Below, piece after piece: positions 8,653 to 17,442 of a stretch of 64,000 bases of DNA. Position numbers and translations under genes: made by a program. Below the pieces are notes generated by a model. That model saw nothing but the letters and a program-made list of their open reading frames with translations. It did no database searches and was not told where the DNA came from. Numbering within the stretch: the first letter of the stretch is position 1; every line of letters starts with the position of its first letter. Origin of the DNA: Lysinibacillus pakistanensis (GTDB taxonomy: Bacteria > Bacillota > Bacilli > Bacillales_A > Planococcaceae); the NCBI RefSeq assembly GCF_030123245.1, contig NZ_CP126101.1, forward strand, positions 2,354,501-2,418,500. Reading direction: 5' to 3'.

Positions 8653-10308
8653 ATGGCGACACTTGTTGTAAAGAGGAGTATTATGCATCGTTACCAGCGT
8701 ATTGAAGATGCGATTCGAGATGCTGCACCAGGGGATTTAATTGAAATTCGGGATGGTATCTATGAGGAAAGCTTTGAAATTTCCAAAAGGCTGACCCTTT
8801 ATGGAGTTGGAAATGTGACGATTAAAGGTGGTGTATTTATCCGCTATAATACACATGCCAATATGCGTAATTTACGCTTTACACAAGGGCAAGGTATTTA
8901 TGTCAAAGGGGATTTACAGCTGGAAAACTGTGTGATTGAACAGCAATTGGTACAAACACAGGTGACTGTTAGCTTTGGAAGTCTAATGATGAAAAATGTT
9001 GATATCCTAGCTAGTCCTGTTAATCATTATGGTTTGCAAATTGATAATGGCTCAAGTGTTATTCTTGTGGACACGACAATCCAGCACCATACCAAGGCTC
9101 AAATTATGGTGCAAAATAGTGAAATTGCTTTAACCAATTGTATGCTATTGGAGGGTCAAACAAATGGTATTTTTGCGATTTGCAATGTAAAAATTGATAT
9201 TGTGGATTGTGAAATTCATGGTCATCAGCAAACACAAATTGTTGCAGCTGCTAGTTCCATGACTATGACTAATACACTTATTCATCAGGGGCAAGGTTTA
9301 GGGATTCAGCTCCTTGATCAATCGACATTAACAATGGATGGTTGTGAAATTAAGCGGCATCCGGATACAAATTTAGTTGTTCATGGCAGTGAGGTTTGGC
9401 TTACAGATTCTGTCTTTTCTGATGGACAGGGTCATGGTATTTATATTGCCGAACACGCTACCGCAAAATTGTATGATTGTAAGGTCCATGGACATTATAA
9501 ATCCCAGCTAATCATTGAAAATAGTAAGGTAGAGATTTGTAAATGTAGTGTGATGAAGGGACACTCGACTGGTATCACGATTGTAAATGAAGCAAATGTC
9601 TCTCTGTCAGAATGCATGATTCAAGACCATCAGCAATTTCATTTTATCGTCGATGCTAGTTTTCTAAAGCTGAATCGGTCTGTCCTTCAAAATGGGCAGG
9701 CAGGTGGTATTTTTGGTAATGATCATGCGAAAATAATGCTTCATCATACGACCATTCGAGAGCTAGAAGGACATCATCTTTATATAAATAATGCTCGTTT
9801 ATTTGCAGATAAATGTACATTTGACGCTATTATTGGTCACGCTATTACTTGTATGAAGGCTATTTTTGAGGTTACTAATAGTGCATTTAAAAACAACGGA
9901 AAGCAAAGTCCCTATGCACTTGTTTGGTCAGATAACTCGATGGGGCGTATTAAGCATTGTTCGATTGATGAAATGGATCGTGCTTTTTTAGCGTTGTCCA
10001 ATCAATCAATGCTGGAGATGGAGAATATGGATCTGACAGCAACAAAGATACCTGCAATAGTGCAGGAGAAGAGTCAATTATTTATTCAAGGGACGACTAA
10101 TGGAACTATGTGGAAGAGTGATGCCACATCCAAAATTATTGCTATATCCCCAAATGTTAACGATCAAATGAAGCAAATGGTGAACCAAATCAATCAAGCT
10201 GAATCAATAAATTTGCATATTCTTAATGAAAAGCTACAAATACCAATTGATGTATTGCAACAAGTAACTGCAATTCTTCAGAAAAGTAATATTAAAAAAA
10301 CAATGTAA
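8653..10308 (+). CDS. Right-handed parallel beta-helix repeat protein
   Basis: A 551-residue protein built almost wholly of about 23-residue rungs with recurring patterns such as L.NC.I, VSF.SLMMKNVDI, L.DC.I..H. It opens ATLVVKRSIMHRYQRIEDAI then DAAPGDLIEIRDGIYEE, the usual entry of pectate-lyase-like (Beta_helix, NosD-like) folds. ATG 8653 is preferred over an ATG seven codons upstream because AGAGGAG lies seven bases before it. There is no signal peptide, so it is probably cytoplasmic or spore-associated. The substrate is unknown. A terminator follows. Confidence 0.85.
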   Translation: MATLVVKRSIMHRYQRIEDAIRDAAPGDLIEIRDGIYEESFEISKRLTLYGVGNVTIKGGVFIRYNTHANMRNLRFTQGQGIYVKGDLQLENCVIEQQLVQTQVTVSFGSLMMKNVDILASPVNHYGLQIDNGSSVILVDTTIQHHTKAQIMVQNSEIALTNCMLLEGQTNGIFAICNVKIDIVDCEIHGHQQTQIVAAASSMTMTNTLIHQGQGLGIQLLDQSTLTMDGCEIKRHPDTNLVVHGSEVWLTDSVFSDGQGHGIYIAEHATAKLYDCKVHGHYKSQLIIENSKVEICKCSVMKGHSTGITIVNEANVSLSECMIQDHQQFHFIVDASFLKLNRSVLQNGQAGGIFGNDHAKIMLHHTTIRELEGHHLYINNARLFADKCTFDAIIGHAITCMKAIFEVTNSAFKNNGKQSPYALVWSDNSMGRIKHCSIDEMDRAFLALSNQSMLEMENMDLTATKIPAIVQEKSQLFIQGTTNGTMWKSDATSKIIAISPNVNDQMKQMVNQINQAESINLHILNEKLQIPIDVLQQVTAILQKSNIKKTM

Positions 10309-10330
10309 TAACCGAATAAATGAGTAGGAT

Positions 10331-10364
10331 AAGTAGTTTCACTTTTGTTGAAATTACTTTTTTT
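10331..10364 (+). terminator. Rho-independent terminator
   Basis: AAGTAGTTTCA and TGAAATTACTT pair (one G-U) and are followed by a seven-base T run, 22 bases after the beta-helix gene. Confidence 0.85.
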
Positions 10365-10526
10365 ATGAAACGAAACAAAATGGTAAAAATACAGAGTGAA
10401 CTTGAAAATCACTTTTTGGTTTTGACTAGTAATAAAGAGGGGAAAATTAAGTACCTTTCCTGTCATTTAAAAAATTGTCGGCAGCCCGTTTAAATATAAA
10501 CGAATAATAGGGATAAAAAAGGTAGG

Positions 10527-10541
10527 ATGTAAACGGTTTCT
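10527..10541 (+). promoter_or_regulatory. Candidate cre (CcpA) site
   Basis: ATGTAAACGGTTTCT fits the degenerate cre pattern WTGNAANCGNWNNCW at every fixed position. It lies about 30 bases upstream of the -35 at 10573. Degenerate sites of this kind occur by chance. Confidence 0.35.
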
Positions 10542-10572
10542 TAGGTATTCAATTGACGTAAATTCACAAAAT

Positions 10573-10601
10573 TCGACAAAAAGGTTTATTGTTTTTATAA
10601 T
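10573..10601 (+). promoter_or_regulatory. SigA-type promoter
   Basis: TCGACA, 17-base spacer, TATAAT. A transcript would start near 10608 with no gene until 10847. Confidence 0.5.
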
Positions 10602-10726
10602 TAGTAGTGTAAGAGAATTAATCGAGGCAAAGAATCATTACAATTCCTGAAGGGAAAGCTTTTTTAAAAAATAATAATATTTTTTGAAGAAAGTAATAAT
10701 ATTATTAAGAAAATGTAGATTTTGGA

Positions 10727-10756
10727 TTGATTAATTTCCATGTTTTAGCCTATAAT
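10727..10756 (+). promoter_or_regulatory. SigA-type promoter for the small gene at 10847
   Basis: TTGATT, 18-base spacer, TATAAT, followed by about 85 bases of leader before the SD. Confidence 0.55.
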
Positions 10757-10846
10757 TAGTAAAAACGGTTCATTAAACATTGTATTTAAAAAGATAAAAA
10801 TGATTTTGGAATAATAAATTTATGTGTAAATTAGGGGTGAAAGAGC

Positions 10847-11038
10847 ATGTTTGGGCTTTCGAAAGAAGAAATTATGTTAATGCTAGAGAAGGCAGAATTA
10901 GAAGAGAATCAAAAAAGTGCAATTGCTGAAATTCTACAGCTTAACAATATGCGTATTGAGCAACAACTAGCATTTATTATCCATCTAGTCATAGATGAGC
11001 GTGAACGAAATATTTCAAACAATACATATCTAAATTAA
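10847..11038 (+). CDS. Small hypothetical protein, 63 aa
   Basis: A charged, helical 63-residue protein (MFGLSKEEIMLMLEKAELEENQ...) with no membrane segment. The start ATG follows GGGGTGAAAGAGC, a good SD. It stands alone behind its own promoter. I do not recognise the family. An imperfect hairpin (GTCGAAG facing CTTCGGC) lies just after the stop. Confidence 0.6.
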   Translation: MFGLSKEEIMLMLEKAELEENQKSAIAEILQLNNMRIEQQLAFIIHLVIDERERNISNNTYLN

Positions 11039-11127
11039 AAAATGTCGAAGGAACGAGAAATTTGACTTCGGCTTGATTTATTGATTGGAATTAACATATT
11101 GAATTTAAATAGTCTTTCAACTTAAAC

Positions 11128-11165
11128 AATCACAGGTGTTTTTGACAAGCACTTGTGATTTTTTT
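11128..11165 (+). terminator. Rho-independent terminator
   Basis: AATCACAGGTG and CACTTGTGATT pair around an 11-base loop, followed by a T run. Confidence 0.85.
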
Positions 11166-11258
11166 CTTTTGTTTCCAATTAGCTGTATACATTTTAGGGG
11201 TTGAATGGTTATATAGATGAGTTAACTACGAAATGGATATCCAAAAAGTTGGTGAAGT

Positions 11259-11768
11259 ATGAATAAAGAGTGGGAGCGTCTATTGCTTGCGCATGCAGAA
11301 GTCGTTTTCAAATATTTGATAAAAATAGGGGCTACAAAAGAAGATGCAGAGGACGTTGTACAAGAGGCAATCATTAAAACAATTGAGTGTTTGTCTACAA
11401 TTCGACATGATAATTTACGAGCTTGGCTATTCAAGGTCGCCCTTAATCGCTACTATACGTTGTATAACAAGCAAAAGCGCGCAACATTAATCGGTGACAA
11501 TGAAATCGAAAAATTAAAAATTGCATTGGATGATGCAGAACAACATTATTTACAAAAAGAGCAACATGCAAAGATTAATGAAGCCTTGCAGGGGCTACAG
11601 CCAGCATTTCAGCAATTACTTTTAATGAAATACGATATGGAATTGTCCTATAAAGAAATCGCTGCGATTCTAGCGGTGAGTGAATCGCATGTAAAAACTT
11701 ATTTACAGCGAGCACGTAAAGCATATAAAAAACAGTGGGAGATGTTAGAAGATGGACAACCTTTTTGA
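11259..11768 (+). CDS. ECF-type RNA polymerase sigma factor
   Basis: A 169-residue sigma factor. Region 2 carries TKEDAEDVVQEAIIKTIECL; region 4 carries LLLMKYDMELSYKEIAAILAVSESHVKTYLQRARKA, given here in part as YKEIAAILAVSESHVKTYL. It recruits core polymerase to a stress regulon. Its end overlaps the next gene, a Sigma_reg-type anti-sigma, by 17 bases, so the two are co-translated, the usual way an ECF sigma is kept in balance with its inhibitor. The SD upstream of ATG is weak (GGTGAAGT). The inducing signal is not visible. Confidence 0.93.
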   Translation: MNKEWERLLLAHAEVVFKYLIKIGATKEDAEDVVQEAIIKTIECLSTIRHDNLRAWLFKVALNRYYTLYNKQKRATLIGDNEIEKLKIALDDAEQHYLQKEQHAKINEALQGLQPAFQQLLLMKYDMELSYKEIAAILAVSESHVKTYLQRARKAYKKQWEMLEDGQPF

Positions 11769-12741
11769 TACAGAACAGATGAAAAAAACAATGAAAAAAG
11801 CCCAGCGCTGCGCAACATGGAAAACGATTATCATCACGTTTGTCGTAATGGTTGTGACATTGTTTGGTGGAAAAATAGCTAATGACGCAATTACTAGATT
11901 TTTACAAAGTCACGCTCAAAATACCTTTTATACCTTACATCAAGTAAAAGGTGCAAATGAATTTATTGGATCAATCAGAAATTACGCTGGGATTTTAGGC
12001 GGTGAAATGCATTATAAAACAATTAAATACATTGAAGGAAAGGTTGTTCTCACTGGAGACGATGCATTGGGCTATGGTTTTTTACGAAACGAGGAGTTAT
12101 ATGAAGGCGCTATTTCTCATCTAACATTTGGAATGAGTAACAGTGAACAAGATTTAAATTCTCAACGTTATAATGAATTTGGACAGCGTGAAATGTTGTT
12201 TTTCTATCCATTTATAAATTATCAAAAGACGAAAAATGATTTAGCGTTGTTGCCCGAAATTGATGATCATAAAGTAATGGAAATCGCTTTATCTTTTGAT
12301 AAAGGTTATTCAATGCAGGAAGCACTTACGAAACTGCCGAAAGAGGTGAATACTACTTGGCTATGGGTTAAAGATGTGAATGAAGCAGACGACCATACTG
12401 GCAAAATTAAACATAATGGAAAGGGTATATATAGCTACAATGTGTTTCGTTCAGAACAAGATGTATATGGTTTCTCTCTTTTAAACGCGAACGGTGATGT
12501 AACAGAGAACCCAGCAAAGCTATTTGTCCAAGCTATATCAAGCGGGGCAAGACAATCATCAAGTTTAAAAGATGAATATAAACGATTGGAAAAAGAAATT
12601 GGTGGTGCTGATGGGCTGTCTGTGAACGACCTTGTTATCTATGGGGCAGTTGTCACTGGTAATACGAAGACATTAGCGAGTCTGAAGAATCTTGATTTTA
12701 TAAAAGCATCCTCAATTGGAGTAATTACAGATAAATATTAA
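11752..12741 (+). CDS. Membrane anti-sigma factor (Sigma_reg_N / Sigma_reg_C type)
   Basis: A 329-residue protein with a short cytoplasmic N-terminus (MDNLFDTEQMKKTMKKAQRC), one transmembrane helix at about residues 25-45 and a long extracytoplasmic domain with FAISFDKGYS-like and WLWVKDV-like segments typical of the sigma factor regulator C-terminal family. The N-terminal part should bind the sigma factor encoded just upstream and release it after an envelope signal. The 17-base overlap with the sigma gene supports the pairing. A terminator follows. Confidence 0.85.
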   Translation: MDNLFDTEQMKKTMKKAQRCATWKTIIITFVVMVVTLFGGKIANDAITRFLQSHAQNTFYTLHQVKGANEFIGSIRNYAGILGGEMHYKTIKYIEGKVVLTGDDALGYGFLRNEELYEGAISHLTFGMSNSEQDLNSQRYNEFGQREMLFFYPFINYQKTKNDLALLPEIDDHKVMEIALSFDKGYSMQEALTKLPKEVNTTWLWVKDVNEADDHTGKIKHNGKGIYSYNVFRSEQDVYGFSLLNANGDVTENPAKLFVQAISSGARQSSSLKDEYKRLEKEIGGADGLSVNDLVIYGAVVTGNTKTLASLKNLDFIKASSIGVITDKY

Positions 12742-12751
12742 CCTCAAAATT

Positions 12752-12784
12752 AAGGTCATTTCATTAGTAGGTGACCTTTTTTTT
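12752..12784 (+). terminator. Rho-independent terminator
   Basis: AAGGTCA and TGACCTT pair around a 13-base loop, followed by seven T. Confidence 0.8.
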
Positions 12785-12899
12785 GTAAAGCAAAATAATG
12801 CAAATTACCCTTTGTAAGACCTGATACCGCTCATTTGCCGTGATATTGAAATGGTAAATAATGAAACTAATTATTTTTATAAAACGTAAAGATAGTAAG

Positions 12900-12911
12900 C
12901 GTTTTAAAACG
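12900..12911. promoter_or_regulatory. 12-bp palindrome upstream of the isochorismatase gene
   Basis: CGTTTTAAAACG is a perfect palindrome ending just before the GGGGGA Shine-Dalgarno. Its position suits an operator; the binding protein is unknown. Confidence 0.4.
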
Positions 12912-12926
12912 ATAGGGGGATAGAAT

Positions 12927-13502
12927 TTGAGAAAAGCCTTACTTATATTAGATATTCAAAACGATTACATGAGTGATCAAGCTAGACTGCCTATAGCAAA
13001 GCAGCAAATGGAATCTACCATAAAAAGTATCAATAATCTCATCCAAAAAGCAAAAGAGCAAGAGGCTCCAATTGTCTATATTAGAAATGAATTTAAACGA
13101 ACACAAATCTCGAACCTTTTCCGAAAATTCACTGCTATAAAAGGAACGAAAGGGGCTGAATTTGATAAACGATTAGTCATGGTGGAAGGAAAATATTTTT
13201 CAAAAAATAAAGCGGATGCATTTAGTAATCCAGATTTAGCAACTTTTCTCTCCCAGCAAAATATTAATGAATTAATCGTCACGGGTGTGTTTGTTGAAGG
13301 CTGTGTGAGTGCAACGGTTTATGGAGCTTTAACAAGGAATTTTAAAGTGATAGTTGTTAATGATGCAGTTGGGGGAGCAAGCGATAAAAGCAAAGCAGCA
13401 GCCTTAATGAAGTTAGCAAAAAAAGAGGTCTTAATCTGCACATCACATCAAATTTTAGAAGGAGAGGAGATTGAAAATGGCACTTTTACAGCGTTTAATT
13501 GA
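12927..13502 (+). CDS. Isochorismatase-family cysteine hydrolase
   Basis: A 191-residue alpha/beta hydrolase of the isochorismatase/nicotinamidase superfamily. The catalytic Asp is in LLILDIQNDY (residue 8), the Lys lies near residue 84 in the KYFSKNKADAF region, and the nucleophilic Cys is in VTGVFVEGCVSATV. The start is TTG 12927 behind AGGGGGA. It overlaps the next gene (a methyltransferase) by 26 bases. Members hydrolyse amide or vinyl-ether bonds; the substrate cannot be fixed from sequence. Confidence 0.9.
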   Translation: MRKALLILDIQNDYMSDQARLPIAKQQMESTIKSINNLIQKAKEQEAPIVYIRNEFKRTQISNLFRKFTAIKGTKGAEFDKRLVMVEGKYFSKNKADAFSNPDLATFLSQQNINELIVTGVFVEGCVSATVYGALTRNFKVIVVNDAVGGASDKSKAAALMKLAKKEVLICTSHQILEGEEIENGTFTAFN

Positions 13503-14073
13503 ACAAGCTAAGAAGCCAAACGGATTTGTAGGGTCAGTAATGTTACGCATTATGAATGTTGCACATAGTGGTATGAATACATGGCTTATTAAGCATGGTG
13601 ATGTATATGATGGTGATATTGTATTAGATATTGGCTGTGGTGGTGGAAAAACACTTCAAACTTTATCGAAGATGAATCCAGCTGGTAAAATCTACGGTAT
13701 AGATTTTTCTGAGCAGGCTGTCAAGGATTCCATAAAAACAAATAAAATGGATGTGGCAAATGGTAAGGTCATTGTCAAGCAAGCGAGTGTTTCAAACATT
13801 CCGTACACAGATCAGTTTTTCGATACAATTACAGCCTTCCAAACACATTATTTTTGGCCAGATCTAGCAAATGACGTGAAAGAAGTATTTAGAGTATTGA
13901 AGCATGGTGGAAAATTTATTATTATGTCAGAGCTCTATAAAATTCATTATCATATGAAAGCCTATAAAACAACATCAGAAATTGAGCAGCTATTCGAAAG
14001 TGTAGGGTTTCAAAAGATTCAAATTATCCAAAATGCGCGCAAAGGATGTCTTTGTATAATAGGCATGAAATGA
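13477..14073 (+). CDS. Class I SAM-dependent methyltransferase
   Basis: A 198-residue Methyltransf_11/25-type enzyme. Motif I is VLDIGCGGGKT (near residue 49), followed by motif II (IYGIDFSEQAV) and a post-motif stretch DTITAFQTHYFWPDL. ATG 13477 is preferred to the TTG six bases upstream because GGAGAGGAG lies seven bases before it. The 26-base overlap with the isochorismatase gene shows co-transcription. The acceptor is unknown. Confidence 0.9.
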   Translation: MALLQRLIEQAKKPNGFVGSVMLRIMNVAHSGMNTWLIKHGDVYDGDIVLDIGCGGGKTLQTLSKMNPAGKIYGIDFSEQAVKDSIKTNKMDVANGKVIVKQASVSNIPYTDQFFDTITAFQTHYFWPDLANDVKEVFRVLKHGGKFIIMSELYKIHYHMKAYKTTSEIEQLFESVGFQKIQIIQNARKGCLCIIGMK

Positions 14074-14099
14074 TACATAGGAAAATGGGGGTACTATAA

Positions 14100-14675
14100 A
14101 TGAAAAGATGTGAATGGGTAAAGTTAGAGGAGCCTCTATACGTAGACTATCATGATAAGGAATGGGGTGTTCCCGTCTATGATGACCAGCATTTATTCGA
14201 GATGCTATGCCTAGAGGGGGCACAGGCAGGGCTTAGCTGGTGGACTATTCTGCAAAAAAGGGAGGGGTATCGAGCTGCTTTTGATCAGTTCGATGCTTCA
14301 AAAATTATTCTCTATACCGAGGAAAAGCTAGAGGAGCTTCGACAGGATACTCGTATTGTTCGTAATAAGCTAAAAATTGCAAGTGTCGTTTCAAATGCAC
14401 AAGCCTTTTTAAAAATACAGGAAAAATACGGCTCATTTTCTCATTATATTTGGGGCTTTGTAAACCACCAACAGATTGTAAATAAGTGGTCGTCCATCGC
14501 TGAAGTACCTGTCACGACAACGATTAGCGATCGAATGAGTAAGCAATTGAAAAAAGATGGCTTTAAGTTTGTTGGTAGTACAATTTGTTACTCCTATATG
14601 CAGGCAATAGGGATGGTCAATGATCATGTAACAGATTGTTTTTGTCGAACTGAGGTGTCTGATGATGAACATTAA
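14100..14675 (+). CDS. tag: DNA-3-methyladenine glycosylase I
   Basis: A 191-residue base-excision repair glycosylase that removes 3-methyladenine from alkylated DNA. The N-terminus KRCEWVK...YVDYHDKEWGVPVYDD, the core LCLEGAQAGLSWWTILQKR and the C-terminal HVTDCFCR are hallmarks of Tag, with Cys and His residues at both ends forming the structural zinc site. Length is typical. The start follows GGGGGTACTATAA. It is followed by a DUF1963 gene overlapping by 11 bases. Confidence 0.97.
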   Translation: MKRCEWVKLEEPLYVDYHDKEWGVPVYDDQHLFEMLCLEGAQAGLSWWTILQKREGYRAAFDQFDASKIILYTEEKLEELRQDTRIVRNKLKIASVVSNAQAFLKIQEKYGSFSHYIWGFVNHQQIVNKWSSIAEVPVTTTISDRMSKQLKKDGFKFVGSTICYSYMQAIGMVNDHVTDCFCRTEVSDDEH

Positions 14676-15348
14676 TGATATTAAGGCACAGCTAGTAAGA
14701 CAGGCTACAATCTTTACAACAGGAGGTATTCGCCCTACTCATGGTCTTCTTGAAAGCTGGATAGGCTTTGTAGGCTGGTCATTACCTGAGGAACAGAGAC
14801 CCAAAGAGTTTCAGCCACTTGCCACACTGTTTATAAAGGAGCAACCCTTTGTTCCAGAATCACTTCAATCAATAGAGCTATTGACTGTATTTATCCACGA
14901 GGAAATTTTCCAACATTTAATAGAGGATGATCTTAGTCGATTTTTTGATATTAGAGCCTATACATCATTAGAGGGTTTGGTTCAGCGAAATTGGCAGCAT
15001 GACCATATTCGCGCATTTCCTCTAACGCCTAAGCTAATAGTTAATGATTATCCAGCATGGGATGGGGGAGGTATCCCTTGTGATGTGGAGGATGAAATTT
15101 TAAGGCTCGAAAACGATGAAGAGCTAGATTACTTTGATGATATTGTGGAGGAAATTTACGCTGTTCATAAGATAGGTGGCTACCCAGCATTTTGCCAAAG
15201 TGGTCATGATTTTGGTGAGGACTATCCATTTGTCCTTCAAATTGCCTCAGACGAAAAGGCATATTTCAATATTGTGGATAATGGGAATTTCTATTTCTTT
15301 TTTAACCCCATCTTAAAAGAATGGCGCGTTCATTGTGATTTTTATTAA
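14665..15348 (+). CDS. DUF1963 / YwqG-like protein
   Basis: A 227-residue acidic soluble protein. The segments GWSLPEEQRPKEFQPLATLF, VNDYPAWDGGGIP, IGGYPAFCQSG and a C-terminal beta-rich FYFFFNPILKEWRVHCDFY fit the DUF1963 (YwqG) family. Of two adjacent ATG codons I chose 14665, seven bases after GAGGTG. It overlaps tag and probably forms the operon end. Function unknown. Confidence 0.85.
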   Translation: MNINDIKAQLVRQATIFTTGGIRPTHGLLESWIGFVGWSLPEEQRPKEFQPLATLFIKEQPFVPESLQSIELLTVFIHEEIFQHLIEDDLSRFFDIRAYTSLEGLVQRNWQHDHIRAFPLTPKLIVNDYPAWDGGGIPCDVEDEILRLENDEELDYFDDIVEEIYAVHKIGGYPAFCQSGHDFGEDYPFVLQIASDEKAYFNIVDNGNFYFFFNPILKEWRVHCDFY

Positions 15349-15545
15349 AAATAATATCTTCTCTCGTTTACAGCAATGAAAGAAATAATCATAAATCAAA
15401 TACTCTCTACAATAATTTGAAAGTATGTACTCATTGTAGCTAAGCATTAACGACAAGGCTTCGCGATTGTTGATAAAATGGTTGGGAGGGCTTGCATGTT
15501 ATATTTAGCAGGGTGGAAAACCAAATTGCTAAAGGAGGAAAAATG

Positions 15546-15746
15546 ATGAGACGCCATATGCCTGAAAATAAAAAGACAAGGAAGGTGCTAAAGTTGGAAA
15601 ATAAAACAGTTGTGAAAAATGGTATTGGATTTGGCTCTGTTCTAGCTATTACAATTTCTTGGAGTGTCAATCATTCAATATTATGGGCGATTATACATGG
15701 CTGTTTAAGTTGGTTGTATGTTGTCTACTATGCGTTGGTAAGATAG
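15546..15746 (+). CDS. Small membrane protein, 66 aa
   Basis: A basic N-terminus of about 25 residues is followed by two hydrophobic stretches (IGFGSVLAITISW and ILWAIIHGCLSWLYVVYYAL). A perfect AAAGGAGG lies seven bases before the second of two consecutive ATG codons, fixing the start. It is not recognised as a named family; small two-helix proteins of this kind are common in Bacillaceae. Confidence 0.7.
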   Translation: MRRHMPENKKTRKVLKLENKTVVKNGIGFGSVLAITISWSVNHSILWAIIHGCLSWLYVVYYALVR

Positions 15747-15919
15747 AAAGCTAGTAACAGGGTATGCATTAGTAAGTGGTAAGTGTTTAAAGGAAAATGG
15801 TGAAGGGTACAGTTAAATAGAAAAGATACATCGTTCATATCTTTTGAGCAGTTAGCATACATATTTAAGTGCTCTTTTTTCAGAATAATAGTATGCATCG
15901 CAGAAGAAAGGTTGATAGA

Positions 15920-16243
15920 ATGACACATCAAGTAACCGCTGCAAGTAACATTGATTTCAGTGCTACAGGCGTTGATAAAATTTTACAGAATGTAGCTTTA
16001 ATCTTATCTACTTTCGTAATTTCTTGCCCATTTACCAGAGAATTTGATTTTGGATCGAGTTCTCTTACACCTTTCCAGCTTGTTAAAAGACGTAATACAG
16101 CACGTCTTATTGAGAGCATCCAACGCTTTGAACCACGAGCTATCATTATTGATGTGGATTATTTAGGAGATACTTATATTGGAAAACTAGAACCTGTTGT
16201 CAAAGTAATTGTAAAAAACCGTTCAAAAAAGCTTTTCCGATAA
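15920..16243 (+). CDS. GPW/gp25-family baseplate-like protein, solitary
   Basis: A 107-residue protein with the W/gp25 layout: TGVDKILQNVALILST..., then TREFDFGSS, then ARLIESIQRFEPRAIIIDVDY and a C-terminal V.V.VKN strand. In contractile tails this family builds the baseplate wedge and docks the sheath. Here no other tail gene lies nearby, and the prophage tail region begins 36 kb away. ATG 15920 is chosen over an upstream ATG because GAAAGG precedes it. It may be a phage or tailocin relic kept intact, or a domesticated gene. Confidence 0.75.
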   Translation: MTHQVTAASNIDFSATGVDKILQNVALILSTFVISCPFTREFDFGSSSLTPFQLVKRRNTARLIESIQRFEPRAIIIDVDYLGDTYIGKLEPVVKVIVKNRSKKLFR

Positions 16244-16250
16244 AGAATTA

Positions 16251-16277
16251 GCCAGGCAGCTTTACTTATGGCCTGGC
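16251..16277 (+). terminator. Hairpin after the gp25-like gene
   Basis: GCCAGGC and GCCTGGC form a seven-base-pair stem; the following tract AATTTG is T-poor, so termination efficiency is doubtful. Confidence 0.55.
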
Positions 16278-16367
16278 AATTTGTAAGTGACCATTAATTC
16301 CTTTTGTAAAGTAGGTCTAAAGAAAATTTTTTTACCTAGGTATTATAAAATGGAATGGAGAGAATTG

Positions 16368-16763
16368 ATGAAAGGATTCATAAAAGGTATTTCAAGTTTA
16401 TTTTTGATCATTTTCATTAGTTTGGTACTTCTTACAACTAAACAATACGTAAATGTTCCTACTATTCAAACACCTCCTACTACAAATTATGCTGAAGAAA
16501 TTGGTGACAAGTTACAAGCCTCCGATTTTACCAAAAAAACGATCATTGCCCTTAGAGCAGCAGGTTATTCTCCAGATAGTACAATTGGTTATTTAGTTGA
16601 ATCTCCTACGAATCAAATAATGACTATCCACTTACATAACATCGATAAAGTTGATAAGAGTACAGAAAGTGAAATCCAATATATTGTCAATAGGATTGCA
16701 AAAAATAATAATCTCCATAACTTTATTGTTAATGTTCAACTTGTAGATGTGTCTTTACAATAA
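16368..16763 (+). CDS. Membrane-anchored extracytoplasmic protein, 131 aa
   Basis: An N-terminal hydrophobic helix (residues 8-26, GISSLFLIIFISLVLLTTK) anchors a roughly 100-residue outer domain with a short Thr/Pro-rich linker (VPTIQTPPTTNYA) and a mixed alpha/beta remainder ending IVNVQLVDVSLQ. ATG 16368 sits seven bases after GGAGAG; longer starts have no SD. Not recognised as a named family. It precedes an NAD(P)-binding protein gene by 55 bases. Confidence 0.65.
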   Translation: MKGFIKGISSLFLIIFISLVLLTTKQYVNVPTIQTPPTTNYAEEIGDKLQASDFTKKTIIALRAAGYSPDSTIGYLVESPTNQIMTIHLHNIDKVDKSTESEIQYIVNRIAKNNNLHNFIVNVQLVDVSLQ

Positions 16764-16818
16764 TAAGGATGGAAAAGCTTTAAAACTAGTGTGTTATAAT
16801 CGAAGCAAAGAGGTGAGT

Positions 16819-17442
16819 ATGTTGAGAATTTTAGTGTTAGGGGCAACAGGACGCGTAGGAAGTCATGTAGTTTCACTTGCTTTGCGGGATAATCATCATG
16901 TGACTGCTGTAGTTCGAACACCTCATAAGCTAAACATTTGTCATGACAATTTACATATTATTAAAGGGGATGTCACTGACAAACATAATATCGAAGCGGC
17001 TATGAAAAATATAGATATTGTCATCAGCGCATTAAGCACAGATGGAACAACTACTTTAACGAAAAGTATACCTGCAATTCTTGACGCCATGACAAAGAAA
17101 AATGTTAAACGAATTATAACAGTTGGAACTGCTGGCATTTTACAAAGTCGTTTAGATCCAGGTCTATTGCGCTACCAGTCAAGTGAATCAAGAAGAACAA
17201 CTACTTTCTCCGCTCAGGAGCATCATCAGGTCTTTGAGTTATTGAAACAATCAAAGATGGACTGGACCATTGTTTGCCCTACTTATTTACCAGATGGAGT
17301 GTATACTGGTCATTACCGTATCGAACGAGGCTTTTTACCTAAGGGTGGCACCGAGATATCGGTAGCAGATACGGCAGAATTTACATACCAACAAGTCCAA
17401 AATACCGATTATTTGAAAGCTCGAGTTGGAATTGCGTATTAA
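16819..17442 (+). CDS. NAD(P)-binding atypical SDR (NmrA/YwnB-like) protein
   Basis: A 207-residue Rossmann protein. The dinucleotide-binding motif is LVLGATGRVGSHVV near the N-terminus, and VISALSTDG and ITVGTAGIL match the NAD(P)H-binding (NAD_binding_10) family, including YwnB-like and flavin-reductase-like members. The classical SDR YxxxK pair is not evident, so it may act as a sensor or a non-classical reductase. The start ATG follows GAGGTGAGT. A TATAAT lies about 25 bases upstream, so it may have its own promoter. Confidence 0.85.
   Translation: MLRILVLGATGRVGSHVVSLALRDNHHVTAVVRTPHKLNICHDNLHIIKGDVTDKHNIEAAMKNIDIVISALSTDGTTTLTKSIPAILDAMTKKNVKRIITVGTAGILQSRLDPGLLRYQSSESRRTTTFSAQEHHQVFELLKQSKMDWTIVCPTYLPDGVYTGHYRIERGFLPKGGTEISVADTAEFTYQQVQNTDYLKARVGIAY

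Larger units (their letters stand above)
10365..10846. other. Gene-free region with CcpA-like site and two promoters
   Basis: No supported protein gene. It contains a palindrome GTTTAAATATAAAC near 10488, a catabolite-response-like site at 10527-10541, a promoter at 10573-10601 and a second promoter at 10727-10756 serving the small gene at 10847. The stretch between the promoters could be a short RNA or a leader. Confidence 0.4.

Noticed and set aside
16287..16367. Longer start for the 131-aa membrane protein
   Set aside because: Adds a non-hydrophobic extension without an SD; ATG 16368 has GGAGAG at seven bases.
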